This document shows positions 1 to 11,968 of a DNA stretch of 64,000 nucleotides, one piece after another. Below the pieces are notes generated by a model. It ran no database searches. It saw only the letters and a list, made by a program, of their open reading frames with translations, and had not been told where the DNA came from. The DNA is from Ursus arctos. Its lineage: Eukaryota > Chordata > Mammalia > Carnivora > Ursidae. The stretch is from positions 11,138,501 to 11,202,500 of the forward strand of contig NW_026622875.1 in NCBI RefSeq assembly GCF_023065955.2, written 5' to 3'. A program made the position numbers and the translations under genes. The first letter of the stretch is position 1. Every line of letters starts with the position of its first letter.

Positions 1-740
1 TCAGGTTCATATTATGTCACATGGTATTAAAATGTTTCAATATATTTATTCCTGTGGAGGAACACTGGGCTAAGAAATACAACACAATTCATAGGACAAC
101 CCATATTCAGACTATATAAAGATTGTACATCCCATAATTGATTATACTTAATGATTTAGTGTTATTGGCAGGAATTGATTGCTAACCTTCTTTTTTTAAC
201 TGAAGAAAGTTTTTTTTTTGTTTAAGTGTGTGTTAATATATTTAAAAAATGAATAAAATATTAAATAAAAGCTGCAAAGAAACAAAATATTTTCACCCTT
301 CCAAAAGTGTTGCAAATCTAATACATTTATTAGATAAAAATATACTAAGAACTAAATAATTAAAATACTAAATTTTGCTAGAAATATAAAAAGTAAAAGT
401 GAGTCTTTCAAACATATACAAACATATTAAAGGGCATTTGAATATTTGGAAAACTTTTAGGCAAAGGGGTTTTAGGTAAAGTAGTGTTAGGAAAAATGGT
501 CTATTTCTGGGACTGTAACCTTAAAGTTTCTAAATCTATTATAACATTTATTCACATATATGTAAATATTGCATATAACTATTCAGAAACATGTTTTTAC
601 CCTCCAACACATTTCTAAGTATTTATACTATAATGTATACGTATGTTTATGTATGTACACATATCGTGTCTAGATACATAGATATTGGATATCTGTTGTT
701 AGAAAAATATTGCAAAGCAAACAACCAAAAACCTTAAAGG
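1..740. other. AT-rich unique DNA, no feature recognised
   Basis: Strongly AT-rich sequence with many short A and T runs. I see no open frame of useful length, no repeat I recognise and no promoter-like block. Confidence 0.5.
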
Positions 741-1090
741 CATTAAACAGTACACATTTATTTATCCCACACCATTGTGCTCAAGTGCTGGTGGCTGGGC
801 TTGCTTGTTCGCCTGCAGTCAGCTGGAGTGAGGAAGTAGTTCTGCTGTTTATGGCTAGCTCACTCACACACTGGGGAAGAACTCGGGCTGGCTGATGTAG
901 GTTGGCCTTGGCTGGAAGGACTGGGAGGATATGGTTCTACTTCATGTGTCTTTCAACCACCAGCAGACTAGCCTAGCCATGTGCGGAGCTGGTAGCAATG
1001 CAAGAGCAATGGCAGACAATTGTGTGCTCTTTTTTTTTCAAGCCCTGAATGTACCAACACGACTAACATCCTACTGAGAAAAGCAAAATT
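741..1090. repeat. possible ancient interspersed repeat, family unknown
   Basis: GC rises relative to its flanks, and the block near 760-800 (a 'cacatttatttatcccacac' start followed by 'ctggtggctgggcttgc') resembles the degraded antisense form of old mammalian LTR-type repeats. A 61-codon frame at 710-895 falls in it and looks like chance. The assignment is weak. Confidence 0.3.
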
Positions 1091-2705
1091 ACATAGCTGA
1101 ATTCAAAATCAAAGGGTAGGGAAATATATGCCATCTTTTTTTTGAGAAAAGACATGGAGAGTCATATGGAAAGGAATGTGAATGGAGAGGTAAAGAATTG
1201 GAGGCTTTAATTCAATCAATCTACTGAAACTTTTATATTTGATATTTAAATAAGGCTCACCTTAATTGAATTAGGAGTTTTTATAACTATAACTTGGACA
1301 GTGACTATCTACAGTGAAAAAAAAAAGCCTTGAAATTTCCCCTTATGTTAAGTGAAGATAACAATTTTGCTTTGACAGATATTTTAATATTAAATTTTTC
1401 TTTTAATTATAAATAAGTAAGTGCAATTAATGAAGGTGGAATTGAATATGTCCTAAAAGGATTTGAAGGTAAATGGCAAGAAGTAGAGAGGAAAATTTTG
1501 AACAGTGTGTGTGATGGCTTTCTAGAATTCTGTGACATTACTGTTCCTTTTTCATTTGTAATACATCTTGTACTTCTCTTCTTCCCTCAAGTTCAGACAT
1601 CATAGAAACACTTAATGGCACTTAAGCTGCATCAGGCCAAAGAAAACAAATGAACAAGCTAAAACAAATGGATTTCACTTCCAAATTCAAAGCATGAGAC
1701 TGGGAAAAGAATTCAAGGGTTTGGAAATGAGTCCTGGCAGTGAGCCATTGAAAGGGTTTTTGCCTGGGGATTTTAGGCCTATATAAGATACACCAGAGTA
1801 GGAGGAGGAAGAGAGTATAGATCAAAGCTGTATAATCTAAATCATGAAATTGCAGAGATGGAATATAATGAAGTGAAGCTGGTATCCAATTAGACATACA
1901 GGCTTAGTTTCTCAGAACAAAGGAGTTTGAGTCTCACCCCTCTAATGCTTGTTATTGTTAAATATTTGTAGGCTTCACAGGCAATGCTACAATTATCCCT
2001 CCCAGTTATTAAATCCACTCTGCATTAGTAATACTTTTGGAAACCGCATGTGCTGAAGTTGCTTCCCTTTGGGAAAGCATGCTTTCCTCCCTAATGCCAG
2101 CTTAAGAAAGAATAAAGATTAGTAGAAAGAAAGGACTGAAAGATGAAATACTCAAAATTTATCTGAAATACGACTTCATTGTAAAGAAAGGTGTTCTGGG
2201 AGACAAGAGAAAAAAATAAATTACTATTAAAAACAAAGTAGAAAACTCATAAATCTCTTATAAATTGTAAACATGAAGAATATTTGAAAAGCTCTGTCTT
2301 GACTGCTGGAATATTTTGTACTCAGATTGTAATGTAACCATGAGAGACGGTTTCTAATTAATTGGTCTGAATCATTTGTTCTTGGGATTCTTCTTACATT
2401 CATGCTTATTTTAGGAAAGAGAAAAGTTCAAGGGACCAATAGATAACAGAGGTAACATAAATCTGAATTTGTTGGCACATACTTTTAAAATCCACAGCTC
2501 CTATGATTTAAAAACTACCTTCAACACCTGGTTAGGCAGTGCCTTCCACTATCTGTGGTTCTTAACATTTTTGAGATAATGATCTCTTGAGAGGCTCATC
2601 TAGACTCTCTTTCCTTGGAACATTCAGAGACCAGTTTTTTTAGATACACTTTGTAGAAAGGAACTAATGATTTTTAGTTCTATTGGAAAATAGTATAACC
2701 CTGTT
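1091..2705. other. unique non-coding DNA
   Basis: No repeat signature, splice-flanked open frame or RNA gene was recognised. The 91-codon reverse frame at 1622-1897 has no domain or codon pattern that suggests a gene. Confidence 0.45.
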
Positions 2706-2719
2706 GAGTTTAAAGATTT

Positions 2720-2910
2720 TTTTTTTTAAGATTTTTATTTGTTCGACAGAGATAGACAGCCAGTGAGAGAGGGAACACAAGCAGGGGGAGTGGGAGAGGA
2801 AGAAGCAGGCTCATAGTGGAGGAGCCTGATGTGGGGCTTGATCCCATAACGCCGGGATCACGCCCTGAGCCGAAGGCAGACGCCTAACCGCTGTGCCACC
2901 CAGGTGCCCC
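2720..2910 (-). mobile_element. CAN-SINE (SINEC), young ursid-type copy
   Basis: Reverse-oriented tRNA-Lys-derived SINE. The T-rich tail and 'aagatttttattt' lie at the left, and the head (reverse of 'gcacctgggtggcacagcgg') at the right. The internal part carries the 'gccgggatcacgccctgagccgaag' type block of the subtype I link to bears. It is flanked by a perfect 14-bp target-site duplication, gagtttaaagattt, at 2706-2719 and 2911-2924, so both ends of the insertion are defined. Perfect duplication and low divergence indicate a recent insertion. Confidence 0.95.
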
Positions 2911-2981
2911 GAGTTTAAAGATTTAAAATCATGCACAGTGTTACTAATTATAAATGAGATGACCAAATGGAGAATGTTTAC

Positions 2982-3013
<32 letters not shown>

Positions 3014-3016
3014 TAA
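2982..3016. repeat. (AAT)n microsatellite
   Basis: About eleven AAT units in a row, ending with a single 'gat' interruption. It adjoins an MIR-like block. Confidence 0.9.
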
Positions 3017-3260
3017 AGTTGTATAATGCTTTATAACTAAAACATTTTTATATACATTATGTGAGTTGATCTTTAAAACAACACTGTTAGTATTATTTTT
3101 ATCATCATAACATTATTTTATGATTAAACTACTGAAACCTCAGTACGAGCAGTTTCTTCAAAATAGCATTAAACAGCAGAGGTGGAACATGAGTCAAGGT
3201 TCTCTATTTTGGGTACTATTACTTACACCACTCTTTTTCTGTGCAGTGCCCTTCATATTC
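3017..3260 (-). repeat. MIR-like SINE, antisense
   Basis: The order of weakly conserved blocks matches reversed MIR: 'ataatgctttataac', 'tatacattatgtgag', 'tttaaaacaacactgttag', then 'tatgattaaactactgaaacc' and 'gaggtggaacatgagtcaagg'. Divergence is high, as expected for a pre-eutherian element. The 86-codon forward frame at 3120-3380 overlaps it and is not a gene. Confidence 0.6.
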
Positions 3261-3549
3261 CTCTTCTGTAAAATGTGCTTCATAATGGGCCCCACCTCAC
3301 AAAAAAGTGCTGAGAGTGAATTGATTTTTAAAACCAAGAAAATTCCCCAGTCTAGAATCAACAAGTATTTATCCTCATAACTTCTATATAAATATCACTT
3401 TAAAGATGGCCAATAATTGATGTTTAAAATCAGGTGGATTTAATAAAAGATTCAGTTGAATTTAACCACAGTAAGTGTATTTTATGAAACTAGCTGTCCA
3501 CTCAACTTTGGAGCCTTAGTAAACTGGAATTTCACTTCTCAGAAGCCCT

Positions 3550-3680
3550 GGATACAACCAATAGGAGAGTGTGCTTGTGCTTAACCAAGTTGTGCTCTAG
3601 AAAACTCCTTTATATGGGGGTGCCTCACCCCCATACACCAGTTATCAGGCTCAGTTTCCAAAAAGGAGTGTAAGGGGCAC
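3550..3680 (+). promoter_or_regulatory. CCAAT/TATA-like block with a perfect hairpin
   Basis: An 'accaatagg' box near 3557 is followed about 50 bases later by 'tttatatggg' near 3609, a spacing typical of LTR or pol II core promoters. Immediately after comes a 10-bp perfect inverted repeat, tatgggggtg / cacccccata (3613-3622 and 3626-3635), with a 3-base loop. No downstream gene is visible. It could be part of a solo LTR or chance. Confidence 0.25.
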
Positions 3681-4075
3681 ATCAACAGATAAACAGGTTT
3701 GATTTCAGTAAAGAGCCTCCTACCAGAGCCCTACAAGGCTTCTTTTCTTTCCTGGTAATCTAAACAGAATATGAACTCTTTATAATTCTATCACAGGTTA
3801 TCTCACTGGTTCTTCATCTTTGATGTTCACCTGTGCACTCAAGGATTTTCTACTTGCTTCTACCTAATACCGAAAGAGAGCAAGGAAGTGAAAGAATCCT
3901 GTCAGGGTTGATAACTTTCACATTTTTGTCCGTAACTATAATCTCTATAACTATTTAGTCTTAGTACTAGAGTTAAAGGAAATTAACATTCATCACTAGT
4001 TGTTTTGTTTGCATGCGTGCGTGTTGTTTTTGTTTTATTTTGTTTTTCTTTTTTCCGCTTTGTCTCCATTTAGTT
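3681..4075. other. unique non-coding DNA
   Basis: No recognised element. Ends in a T/G-rich run near 4000-4060. Confidence 0.4.
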
Positions 4076-4079
4076 CTTG

Positions 4080-5300
4080 GGTAGCTAAAATTTAGTCTTG
4101 AATGGTTTCTTTGAGAACAATTCATAGGCACTGTATACCCTGAGTTTTTGCATGTTTAAACTCATTGATCTTACATGAGAATTTGGGTGGTGGTAAAATT
4201 ACTGAGACACTCTCTATCTTTGAGAACATGGTAGGCATTACTCCAATGTCTTCTAGTGTTCCTGTGGAGCTTTTGGAAACTAGCCTGATGATTTACCATT
4301 TATAAGTATCTTAATCTTTACGCTTGTACATTTAAAGGATTCTTTCATTACCTTTAAAGTCCAGTGATTTTACTATTTTGTAATAAGATTGGTCATTCTA
4401 TATCTATTTTTGCCTAGGACAAGCTGTGCTGTGTCTCTGGATTTACCAGTATTACTTTTATTTTCTGGAAAGTTTTCTTATGTTATAATGATATTTATTA
4501 TATTTCATTATCTTGATTCTCACCTTTAGGGAAACCATCTATGTATATGTTTGATTCCATAGTGATCTTTATTTATTTTTTCTGTAGTCCTCTTTGACTC
4601 TTTATTTCGTTTGTTTTTGTTTGTTTTAACTCTTTATTTCCATTTCATTTTGCTTTCCGTTCTCAATATTATGTTCCATGTTCCTTGCCATATTTTTTGG
4701 ATAATATCTTTAAAATTATGTAATTATGTAATGTCCTATGTAATTATGCCAGAGCAGCCTCCATTTCTGTAAGCTTTTACTTTTTACTCTGCTTCTTTCC
4801 TAAGCTCCTTCAGTTTGTGTTTCACTCCTTTGTTACATAGTCTCATGTTGTATAATCTTTTGTATCTTTTATTTGAGTCGTTTTATGTAACTGCTTCATT
4901 TAAATTTTAATTTAAGATAATATTTTTTTGTCATCTGCTCTGTGGCAAGATTATTTTGCTGAGGGCCCATTGTCATTTGCTCTTCCTGTTTCTTTTCTCC
5001 TTCATTTGATACTGTATTTGATGAGAACCAATGCTGATTAGTTTTTGCCCTTGTGTTATCTTCTAGTGAGGTACTCATCCTAAACCAGTTATTTATAGGA
5101 GGTTCATTTATAGGACTGGACAGTTTATAGTGTTGTTGGGTTGTTCTTTTCACTATCCAACATAAATGAACAGCTGTGGGTCTGCCTACATTTTTGTCGC
5201 TATCTTTTGCTCTGCCTCACTGACTAAATGCTTCCTAAAAATGTGGCATGTCAGTGGAATTATTTGTTCAGCCTTACCCTGATATTTTGTTGCCATATTA
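4080..5300 (-). mobile_element. probable old L1 relic, antisense
   Basis: Long T-rich sequence with blocks that recall the antisense 3' region of old mammalian L1 elements, for example 'gaacatggtaggcattactccaatgtcttct' followed by a 'tttaaaggattctttcatt' block. The same kind of sequence occurs at 46080-46840. Divergence is high and the boundaries are approximate. Confidence 0.45.
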
Positions 5301-8300
5301 GTTCATGGAAGTTCCCACAGTTAGCCTACACATTCTGATGTTTCAGTTGAGAGATACTGATTTGTGATACCCAACCTTGGAAATTTTGCCAGGTTGGTCT
5401 GAGCTCTACAGCCAGAGGTATCCATCCTTCCCTGTTTACTTTCCACCATTTTGCCTTCTCTGAATTTGGAAGTCCTTACTCATATTATTATTATTCTGAT
5501 GCACAGATGCATCTCCTATATTTATAAAAAGTAAATTTTTCAAATGTTTCTTATTCTCTCTTTTTTTTTTTCTAGTATAGTACTGCCTTTTATATTAGGA
5601 CATAAAATGTGACTTTTAAAAAACAATTTTGACGATATTATCCAAAAGCACTGGGAAACCCTTATAAATTTGAATTAATTTTTCAGTATAAATAACACTT
5701 CCATTCTTAAGAACATAAGACTTTTGTGATAGGAAATGTCACAAGGAATACTTATAAAATATAAGCTCCCACATGATAACCCAGATCCATTAGTTCATTT
5801 AATAAAGAAGAATTATATCTAGAAAACTTTTAACAGATTATGAAATTGAAATAAGGATCTAATGTTATCTTGACTAAAATAGTTGACAGTGGGAGAAATT
5901 CTCAGTAATTGACTATGCTGTACTTGACTTCCACAGTGCTTATAGAGATTCTTAGTTACAAAGGGGTTTATTTTGATGTAAAAATTCCCACAGATCTTTT
6001 ATGATGGTATCATGATAAATACTCAATTTTTGCAGTGAGGGAAACAGAATGGATTTTTTCTCAGCATCATCAGGGATGTGTCCATGAATAAAATCCTATT
6101 AAAAGAGTATTTGAAGCAGAAGTACGTAAAGAGAAAAATGGAAAAGTTTTTAGAGATGAACAGATATTTTCAGAGGAGGGATTTGTCTGCATCACAAGTA
6201 AATGGGGTACATGTGAGGGTGAGCCTATATGAGGGTTTAGAGACTGTGCCTTCCAGGTTCCTATGGTTCAGAGTTCTGGTTTGGCTCAGATTTCTTCTCC
6301 TCGTAAGAAGTATGGATCTATCTACCTGAATGCTTATTGTACATTCAAAGGAGGTTGTGAATCTGAAATATATTGTGTGCTGTAACATTGAAAGATGCCG
6401 TAACTATGCTTGAAATTATTGTTTAGTTTCATCATCCTATAATCAGGAACAACAATTTTACCATAGCAGTGGTGACCCGTCTAGTATTAAAGGTACCACA
6501 AAATATAGTTGCTGAAGTTAAAATAAATGATTAAGTTTGTTAAAAAAAAAAATCAAAGACATGTTTACAGAAGATTCATAGACTGACAGGATTTTCAAAA
6601 TAAATCTTTGTTAGTGATCACCCAGCATTCTGTCCTTTTCATGGATATTAACAATTTTTTAGTGATTTCTTTTTTTGTTGTTCTTCATAATTTTCATGGC
6701 ATATGAAATGTTGCCAGTCTATATTTTTTTCAGATTCAATATGTTACTTTTGTTTCAGGAAGTTTACAATATAACTTTCCCCAATTGCCAGAAATCTCTT
6801 CATTCTAAAAATATATACATTTTTAGGCTATACAGTGCCTCCATAATGCTTTTGATCAGAGAGGGATTAAAAGGGACTAAAAGAATGTTTGTATTTAATA
6901 ACAATAAGAAAGGTCCCAACTATTTATACGTAAGGTCTATATATTTCCAGAACACTTTATCTTTCCTATCTTTTGAAGTTCATCTTTCCTGACCTTACTG
7001 TGATAAGATTTTATTTTCTATTTTTACTCCTTTGTGATCTGCCCTACTTTGCCATGTGTTCTCTGTATACTCTTCAGGGCCAGCCCCTGCTATCACCTGA
7101 AAGACTAGAGGTGAGAGTACCTGTCATTTATTTGTACTCCGTAATGCTCGGTATAGTGCTAATTCAAAAAAAAAGTGCTTTATAGACATATGCATGCATT
7201 TGATCACTTGATCATAGCTTTTCCAGTGATGGAAAGTCCTTAATGGGTTCATGCTTTTGGTATGTTTTCTTTTATTCCACTCCCCTCCCAGCTTTACTAT
7301 ACATAGGATTGCCTCTTCTTTTTTATCCCTTTCTACTTAAAATTATTTTTCTGTGGTCTACCCAACTCCTTTAGACCATTTATCTCATCACACCCTCCTA
7401 TAATCTTATTCTGTAAGAGCCCAGGCTACCAAAATCTTGTTTTGTTTAACAATTATTTTTAAATGTGCTGTTGCTTCTTTTTCTGGTATTATTCACTTTC
7501 TTTTTTTCTGCACTATAGTGGTCTTAGAATAAAAATAAATTTACAAATCCATATTCTTCTGAGAACTCTAGCTCCCTTCAGGTTCCTCACATGTACTCGT
7601 GGATTGGCTTGAATCATCCATGCATCCTTTTCCTACTTTTCTCCTTTATTTTGTCTACTAATGGTTGTGATAGCTCCTCTTTTTGCTAATTCCAAAGGAG
7701 CAGCTTTGCTTATCATCCACTAAAGATTCTGCTACTATTCCAGGTCTATTTTACTGATTATTGAAGCTCCGCATCAAGGATACTGCTGTATCTACCAAGT
7801 GCATTCTGCTGCATCCCTGATGAATCATTCATGCAGTTTCTTATTGTTGCTACAATAATTGGTCACATCATCCATTATTGGAGAAACTAGAACCATTATA
7901 GGGAATGACTTGTACTTGCAGTTTGGTTTTTGCCCTTTTAGGTCTTACATTCTCTTTTATTGCAGTCTGGTCTGGCCTAAAAAAAAAAAAAAAAAGGTAA
8001 GAAGCATCATGCTATGCTCAGCCTTATCCTGATAATTGCCCTATGTCCAGTCTAGTTCCATGCCAGAATGTAAATGCACTCAAAGACCGATGGCTTAAAT
8101 GTAATTTTCTCTTTAAAAAAAAAACTACTAATGAAGCAACATGAAGCTATAAAAAACTAGAAATTTATCATTTAGTTCTGAACACAGTTGATAAAACACA
8201 CCATTTTCCCCAATTATTTTTCTCTATATGCTTCCTCTTTGTTTAGAATATACGGTGAGAGTCAAAGCACTTATCTCCTTTGAGGGTCATCTGTGCTTAA

Positions 8301-8740
8301 AATAGAGCTCTGAAAATAAGGAACACGTTATGTATGGCAATGATAAAATTCATTCTTAGAGGCAAAAACTTTTTTAAAAAAACATTAGTATGGACAAAGC
8401 ATTTTCACAAATTCAGTACCTTTGTCTATTAGTTTGACACAATCATGGCTAATGGATTGACTTACATGCCTTCATGTGTGTGAAAGAAAGTTTAGTTTTT
8501 CTCCACTGATTGCAACATAGAGGAAGAAGAAAGGGAACTCAAATACCAGTGAGAGAACGCTGATCAAGTGCTTATAATACTAGAAGCTGGGGAACATACA
8601 TCTAAATCCAGAGAAAGGTTATGTAAGCTTCTCTTGCCTGTGTTTGTTTAGGAATTATATAGATCATTATCTGCCTTAAGTTTCAACAGTCAGTTCTGGA
8701 CAGATCAGAGAAAAAAAAAAAAAAAGACAATTTTCAGAGT
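5301..8740. other. unique non-coding DNA
   Basis: About 3.4 kb without a recognised repeat. Short frames at 6078-6329, 6675-6992 and 6973-7185 are hydrophobic or low-complexity and have no supporting context. Poly-A tracts lie at 7979-7995 and poly-A/poly-T runs near 8110 and 8710. Confidence 0.45.
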
Positions 8741-8908
8741 TTTGGTTTTGTTGTTGTTGTTTCGGTTTTTTGTTTTTGTTTTTGTTTTTTTGTTGTTTTG
8801 TTTTGTTTTGTTTTTTTTGCCTAGCCCTCTGAAGGTGCCAATATCTATGGAGACTGACTGAGGATGTTTTTTTGTTTTTTTTTTGTTGTTGTTGTTGTTT
8901 GTTTGTTT
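8741..8908. repeat. T/G-rich low-complexity tract
   Basis: Runs of TTG, TTTTG and TTTTTG dominate 8741-8818, and again 8862-8908. The second part is the degenerate reverse A-tail of the adjoining SINE. The first may be the tail of an earlier lost insertion. Confidence 0.7.
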
Positions 8909-9116
8909 AAGATTTTATTTATTTATTTTAGGGAGAGAGGGAGAGACAGAGTATGAGCAGCAGGGGTGGGGGAGACAGGCAGAGGGAGAAACAGACTCCC
9001 TACTAAGCAGGGAGCCGACGCAGGGCTCCATCCCAGAACCCAGAGATCATAACCCAAGCCAAAGGCAGGCGCTTAACCAACTGGACTCTTAACCAACTGA
9101 GCCACCCAGGCACCCC
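8909..9116 (-). mobile_element. CAN-SINE, antisense, with internal microduplication
   Basis: Starts with 'aagattttatttatttatttt' and purine-rich 'gggagagagggagagac', and ends 'gagccacccaggcacccc', the reversed SINE head. Near the head, 'cttaaccaactg' occurs twice about 17 bases apart (9071-9099), a small tandem duplication inside the tRNA-related part. The 69-codon frame at 8883-9092 is a SINE shadow. Confidence 0.92.
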
Positions 9117-10095
9117 AAATATACAACTTTAAACTGAAATATATTTATATATATCTAAAGATTTGCTTAAGTTCACGTTTCATGATTCCATTAGTTTCAT
9201 TTTAAATAAAATTATGGAGAATTTAAAGTAAATGTCCAAGAAAATAGCCAGTAGGTTAAAAATATTTGTCTTGAGAAGTTTGGAAGCACTTTTTTCAGCT
9301 GCTACACTGTTAGTCACTTTAGGCCTCTCTTTATTCTGTTTCATAATTCAGGGTTTAAAAAAATTATCTTTGCATTTATCTTCATTTGCAAATTGAGAGG
9401 TTTAGTTATTGAAATAATCATAAAAGGAGCAATTTCAGAACTTCGAGCAGACATTTTTAATGTGGACCATTTGTCTCTGATATCAATTTTATCTGATTAC
9501 TTTATTACATATGCATGCTACAAGTGACAGATAGTTTTAATATCTCCATGATTAATAGAATATTTTTCTTAGGTTTGAAAGAATATCCTGCAGAGAAGAA
9601 TATCATAATGAAATATTGATAAAGTTCTAAGAACAGCAAAATTGTCATGATACTTAGGGAAGTCTTTAAAACTAAGATTGTATTTTCTCTGACTAAGCAG
9701 GTTGGATATTTTACAGCTAAAGAATCAAATACTCTATTGATTTTGTTATGGAAAAATCATCTCATAAGATTTCTGTGTTCAAAAAAAGGTCTTTCTAATG
9801 ACCTTGATTTTCATGGACTTCGGTCATATTTGACTGAATAATATTAAATTTGTCAATGAGATCAAACTGAGAGTTAGTAACTTAGAAATTCATATTAAAT
9901 GTCACAGTTTGCACAAAATTGGGGGGAAAAGAATAATTAAAATCTGGAGAACATTCAGTAGAAACAAGTGATGTGTACTTAGGGAAGAAAAAACTTGGTA
10001 AAAAATATAAGATGGGTCATTTATAAATTTGTGTGATTAGTGAAGGAAAAGATCTTAGATATAGTGATCTAGAAATATAATACCTATGTAGTGTA
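9117..10095. other. unique AT-rich non-coding DNA
   Basis: No repeat or gene recognised. A 64-codon frame at 9647-9841 is the only open frame and has no context. Confidence 0.45.
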
Positions 10096-10099
10096 TTGC

Positions 10100-10490
10100 A
10101 TTATTCATTCTCTCCCTGGTCTTGCCCTGAATTCTTCTATGCATTGTTTTTTCCCATTGACATTGGCTTGATCACATCACCAGCTTTGGCTAATGGACTA
10201 TGAATAGATATAATATTGGATGTGCTTCTGTGAATTGCCCAGGTCCCTCTTTGAGCATCTGCTTTCTGTTAGGAGAACAGCATGGCCCTGATGGTGGCTG
10301 TCCTTCAGCTTGGGACCAAGAGTGTGAAGATACGTAGAGCTAAGTCAAGCCAGCAGAGCTGCAGCCAACCTGCAGCCTTCATGTAAAGTGAGCAGGAAAT
10401 ACATGCTTCCTATTGTGAGCCATTGAGATTTGGGGAATGTTTGTTGTAGCATCGAAAGCTGATTAGGAAATCAGTCAGTAATACGGGGCT
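10100..10490 (+). repeat. ancient interspersed repeat, same type as at 56270-56680
   Basis: Ends with 'gagcaggaaatacatgcttcc', 'gagccattgagatttgggg' and 'tgtttgttgtagcat', which corresponds block by block to the end of the copy near 56570-56650 ('gagcaggaaatcagc', 'taatccattaggatttaggg', 'atttattacgatggcat'). This is the common mammal-wide 3' motif of an LTR-type element. I do not name the family. Confidence 0.55.
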
Positions 10491-10639
10491 GGAATACCCT
10501 AACAGGTACGCATAATGTCAAAAACGTTAGTTAATCCTCCTGCTCTTTGCCTCTGAGTCTTTTCTTAATTTTTCTATATAATTTTGCCCTCATTCTCACA
10601 GGGAAAATATCGAGAGACCTGTACTTAGGAACTGAATGA

Positions 10640-10960
10640 AATAACAAATGTTCTAGAGTTATACATTCATATATTTAAAAGATATTGATTGAAATACAAC
10701 CATTGCCAGGCTCTGCTTTACATACTGGAGAAGGCAGTGACAAATAAAAATGTAAGTCCCTGCTCTCTGGGAGCTTAAATTCTAGTCATGGAGACAAATG
10801 ATAAGCAAATCAACTCATCAGTGATCAGTGGTATGAAGAAAAACAAGGCAAGGTAAAAGAAGAAGCAGTGACTGGGGCTGGTGTTGTTCTGGGTATGACT
10901 GTCAAGAAGGACTCACTGAAGATAGAGTATTTGCACCAGGTACCTGATGCTGTAGAAGAA
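10640..10960 (-). repeat. L2 LINE 3' relic, antisense
   Basis: Reversed L2 3'-end pattern: 'ttgaaatacaaccattgccaggctctgc', 'ctggagaaggcagtgacaaataaa', 'cctgctctctgggagcttaaattctag', 'gaaggactcactgaagatagag'. These are the degraded counterparts of 'gagcacctactatgtgccaggcactg ... gtggagcttacattctagtg'. Confidence 0.65.
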
Positions 10961-11200
10961 CCTGGGCTTTGCCATCAGTCAGACCTGAAGTTGACATGTA
11001 GGTCCTGCGCTAAATAACCGAGTCACTGACCTTAGCTAAGTCATCCTATTTTTCTGATCTTAGTTCCTTTGACAGTAAAATAATAATTATAATGTAAATG
11101 CCATAGGCATATTGGAGGGTCAGTAGTTAAACACTTAAAGGGATCAGCGCTATATGTAGCATAGGAAGTTCTTAATAATTCGCAGTTAGTATTACAAGCA
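10961..11200 (+). repeat. MIR SINE
   Basis: Forward MIR order: 'gggctttgccatcagtcagacctgaa', 'gagtcactgaccttagctaagtca', 'gacagtaaaataataattataatg', 'gttaaacacttaaaggg', 'agcataggaagttcttaataatt'. It abuts the L2 relic at its left. Confidence 0.65.
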
Positions 11201-11757
11201 TTAAAACCAGGGAATGGCCTAGGGGACCTGGGATCAGGTACTATTGTTACTCTGAAGTGGAATTGGGAGTAGCTGTAGTCATGCAAGGTCCACAAGAGGG
11301 GTCTTCCAAAGAATTTTTATGGGGTGAGGGGGATAGGCAATCAGTAAAGTAAAGCTCTTACTGCCTGGAGTGGAGAACAGAACAGGGCAGTGAAGACAGT
11401 GGGCCTCTGAGTCATTTAGCAGCAGGTCACGTAGCCCCTGAGGCAGCCCCGGAACCACCAATAAGGGGAAGGAAGCACAATTGGAGTCTAGCTGAATGAA
11501 CGGCTGCTTCCACTGGCTTTCGATGCCTTTATGGGCCTACTCGGTGTGTCTCCTTTAGTAAACATCCTCCTTCTCTAGTAGTGGACATCATTGTTCGAAT
11601 TTCTCTCATTCTTCTAAAGACAGAGTAATAGGGTGAAAATGGCAACTAGTTGGAGTCAGAAGACCCGGAATCCTGTCGTGACTTTAGAATTATCCTAGTT
11701 TTTTGTGTGTTTTTGTTTTGTTCTGTTTTGTTTTGTTTTTTAATCTCTAAAATCACT
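11201..11757. other. unique non-coding DNA
   Basis: No recognised repeat. Short reverse frames at 11041-11295 and 11279-11461 overlap each other and have no domain signature. A TTTTG-rich tract precedes the next SINE. Confidence 0.4.
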
Positions 11758-11968
11758 GGGGCACCTGGGTGGCTCAGTCAGTTGGGTGTCTGCCCTTGGC
11801 TGGGGTCATGGTCCTGGAGTCCTGGGATCAAGCCCCACATCGAGCCCCGCATCAGGCTCCCTGCTCAGCGGGGAGCCTGCTTCTTTCTCCCTCTCCCTCT
11901 GCTGCTCCCCTAGCTTGTGATCTCTCTCTCTCTGTGTCAAATAAATAAGTAAAATCTTAAAAAAATAA
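11758..11968 (+). mobile_element. CAN-SINE
   Basis: Complete forward SINE: head 'ggggcacctgggtggctcag', pyrimidine-rich core and 'aaataaataagtaaaatctt' tail. In the middle, the 'cccacatcgagcccc' segment is partly doubled (11833-11852), a small internal duplication. The pol III A-box-like and B-box-like segments are both retained. Confidence 0.92.
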
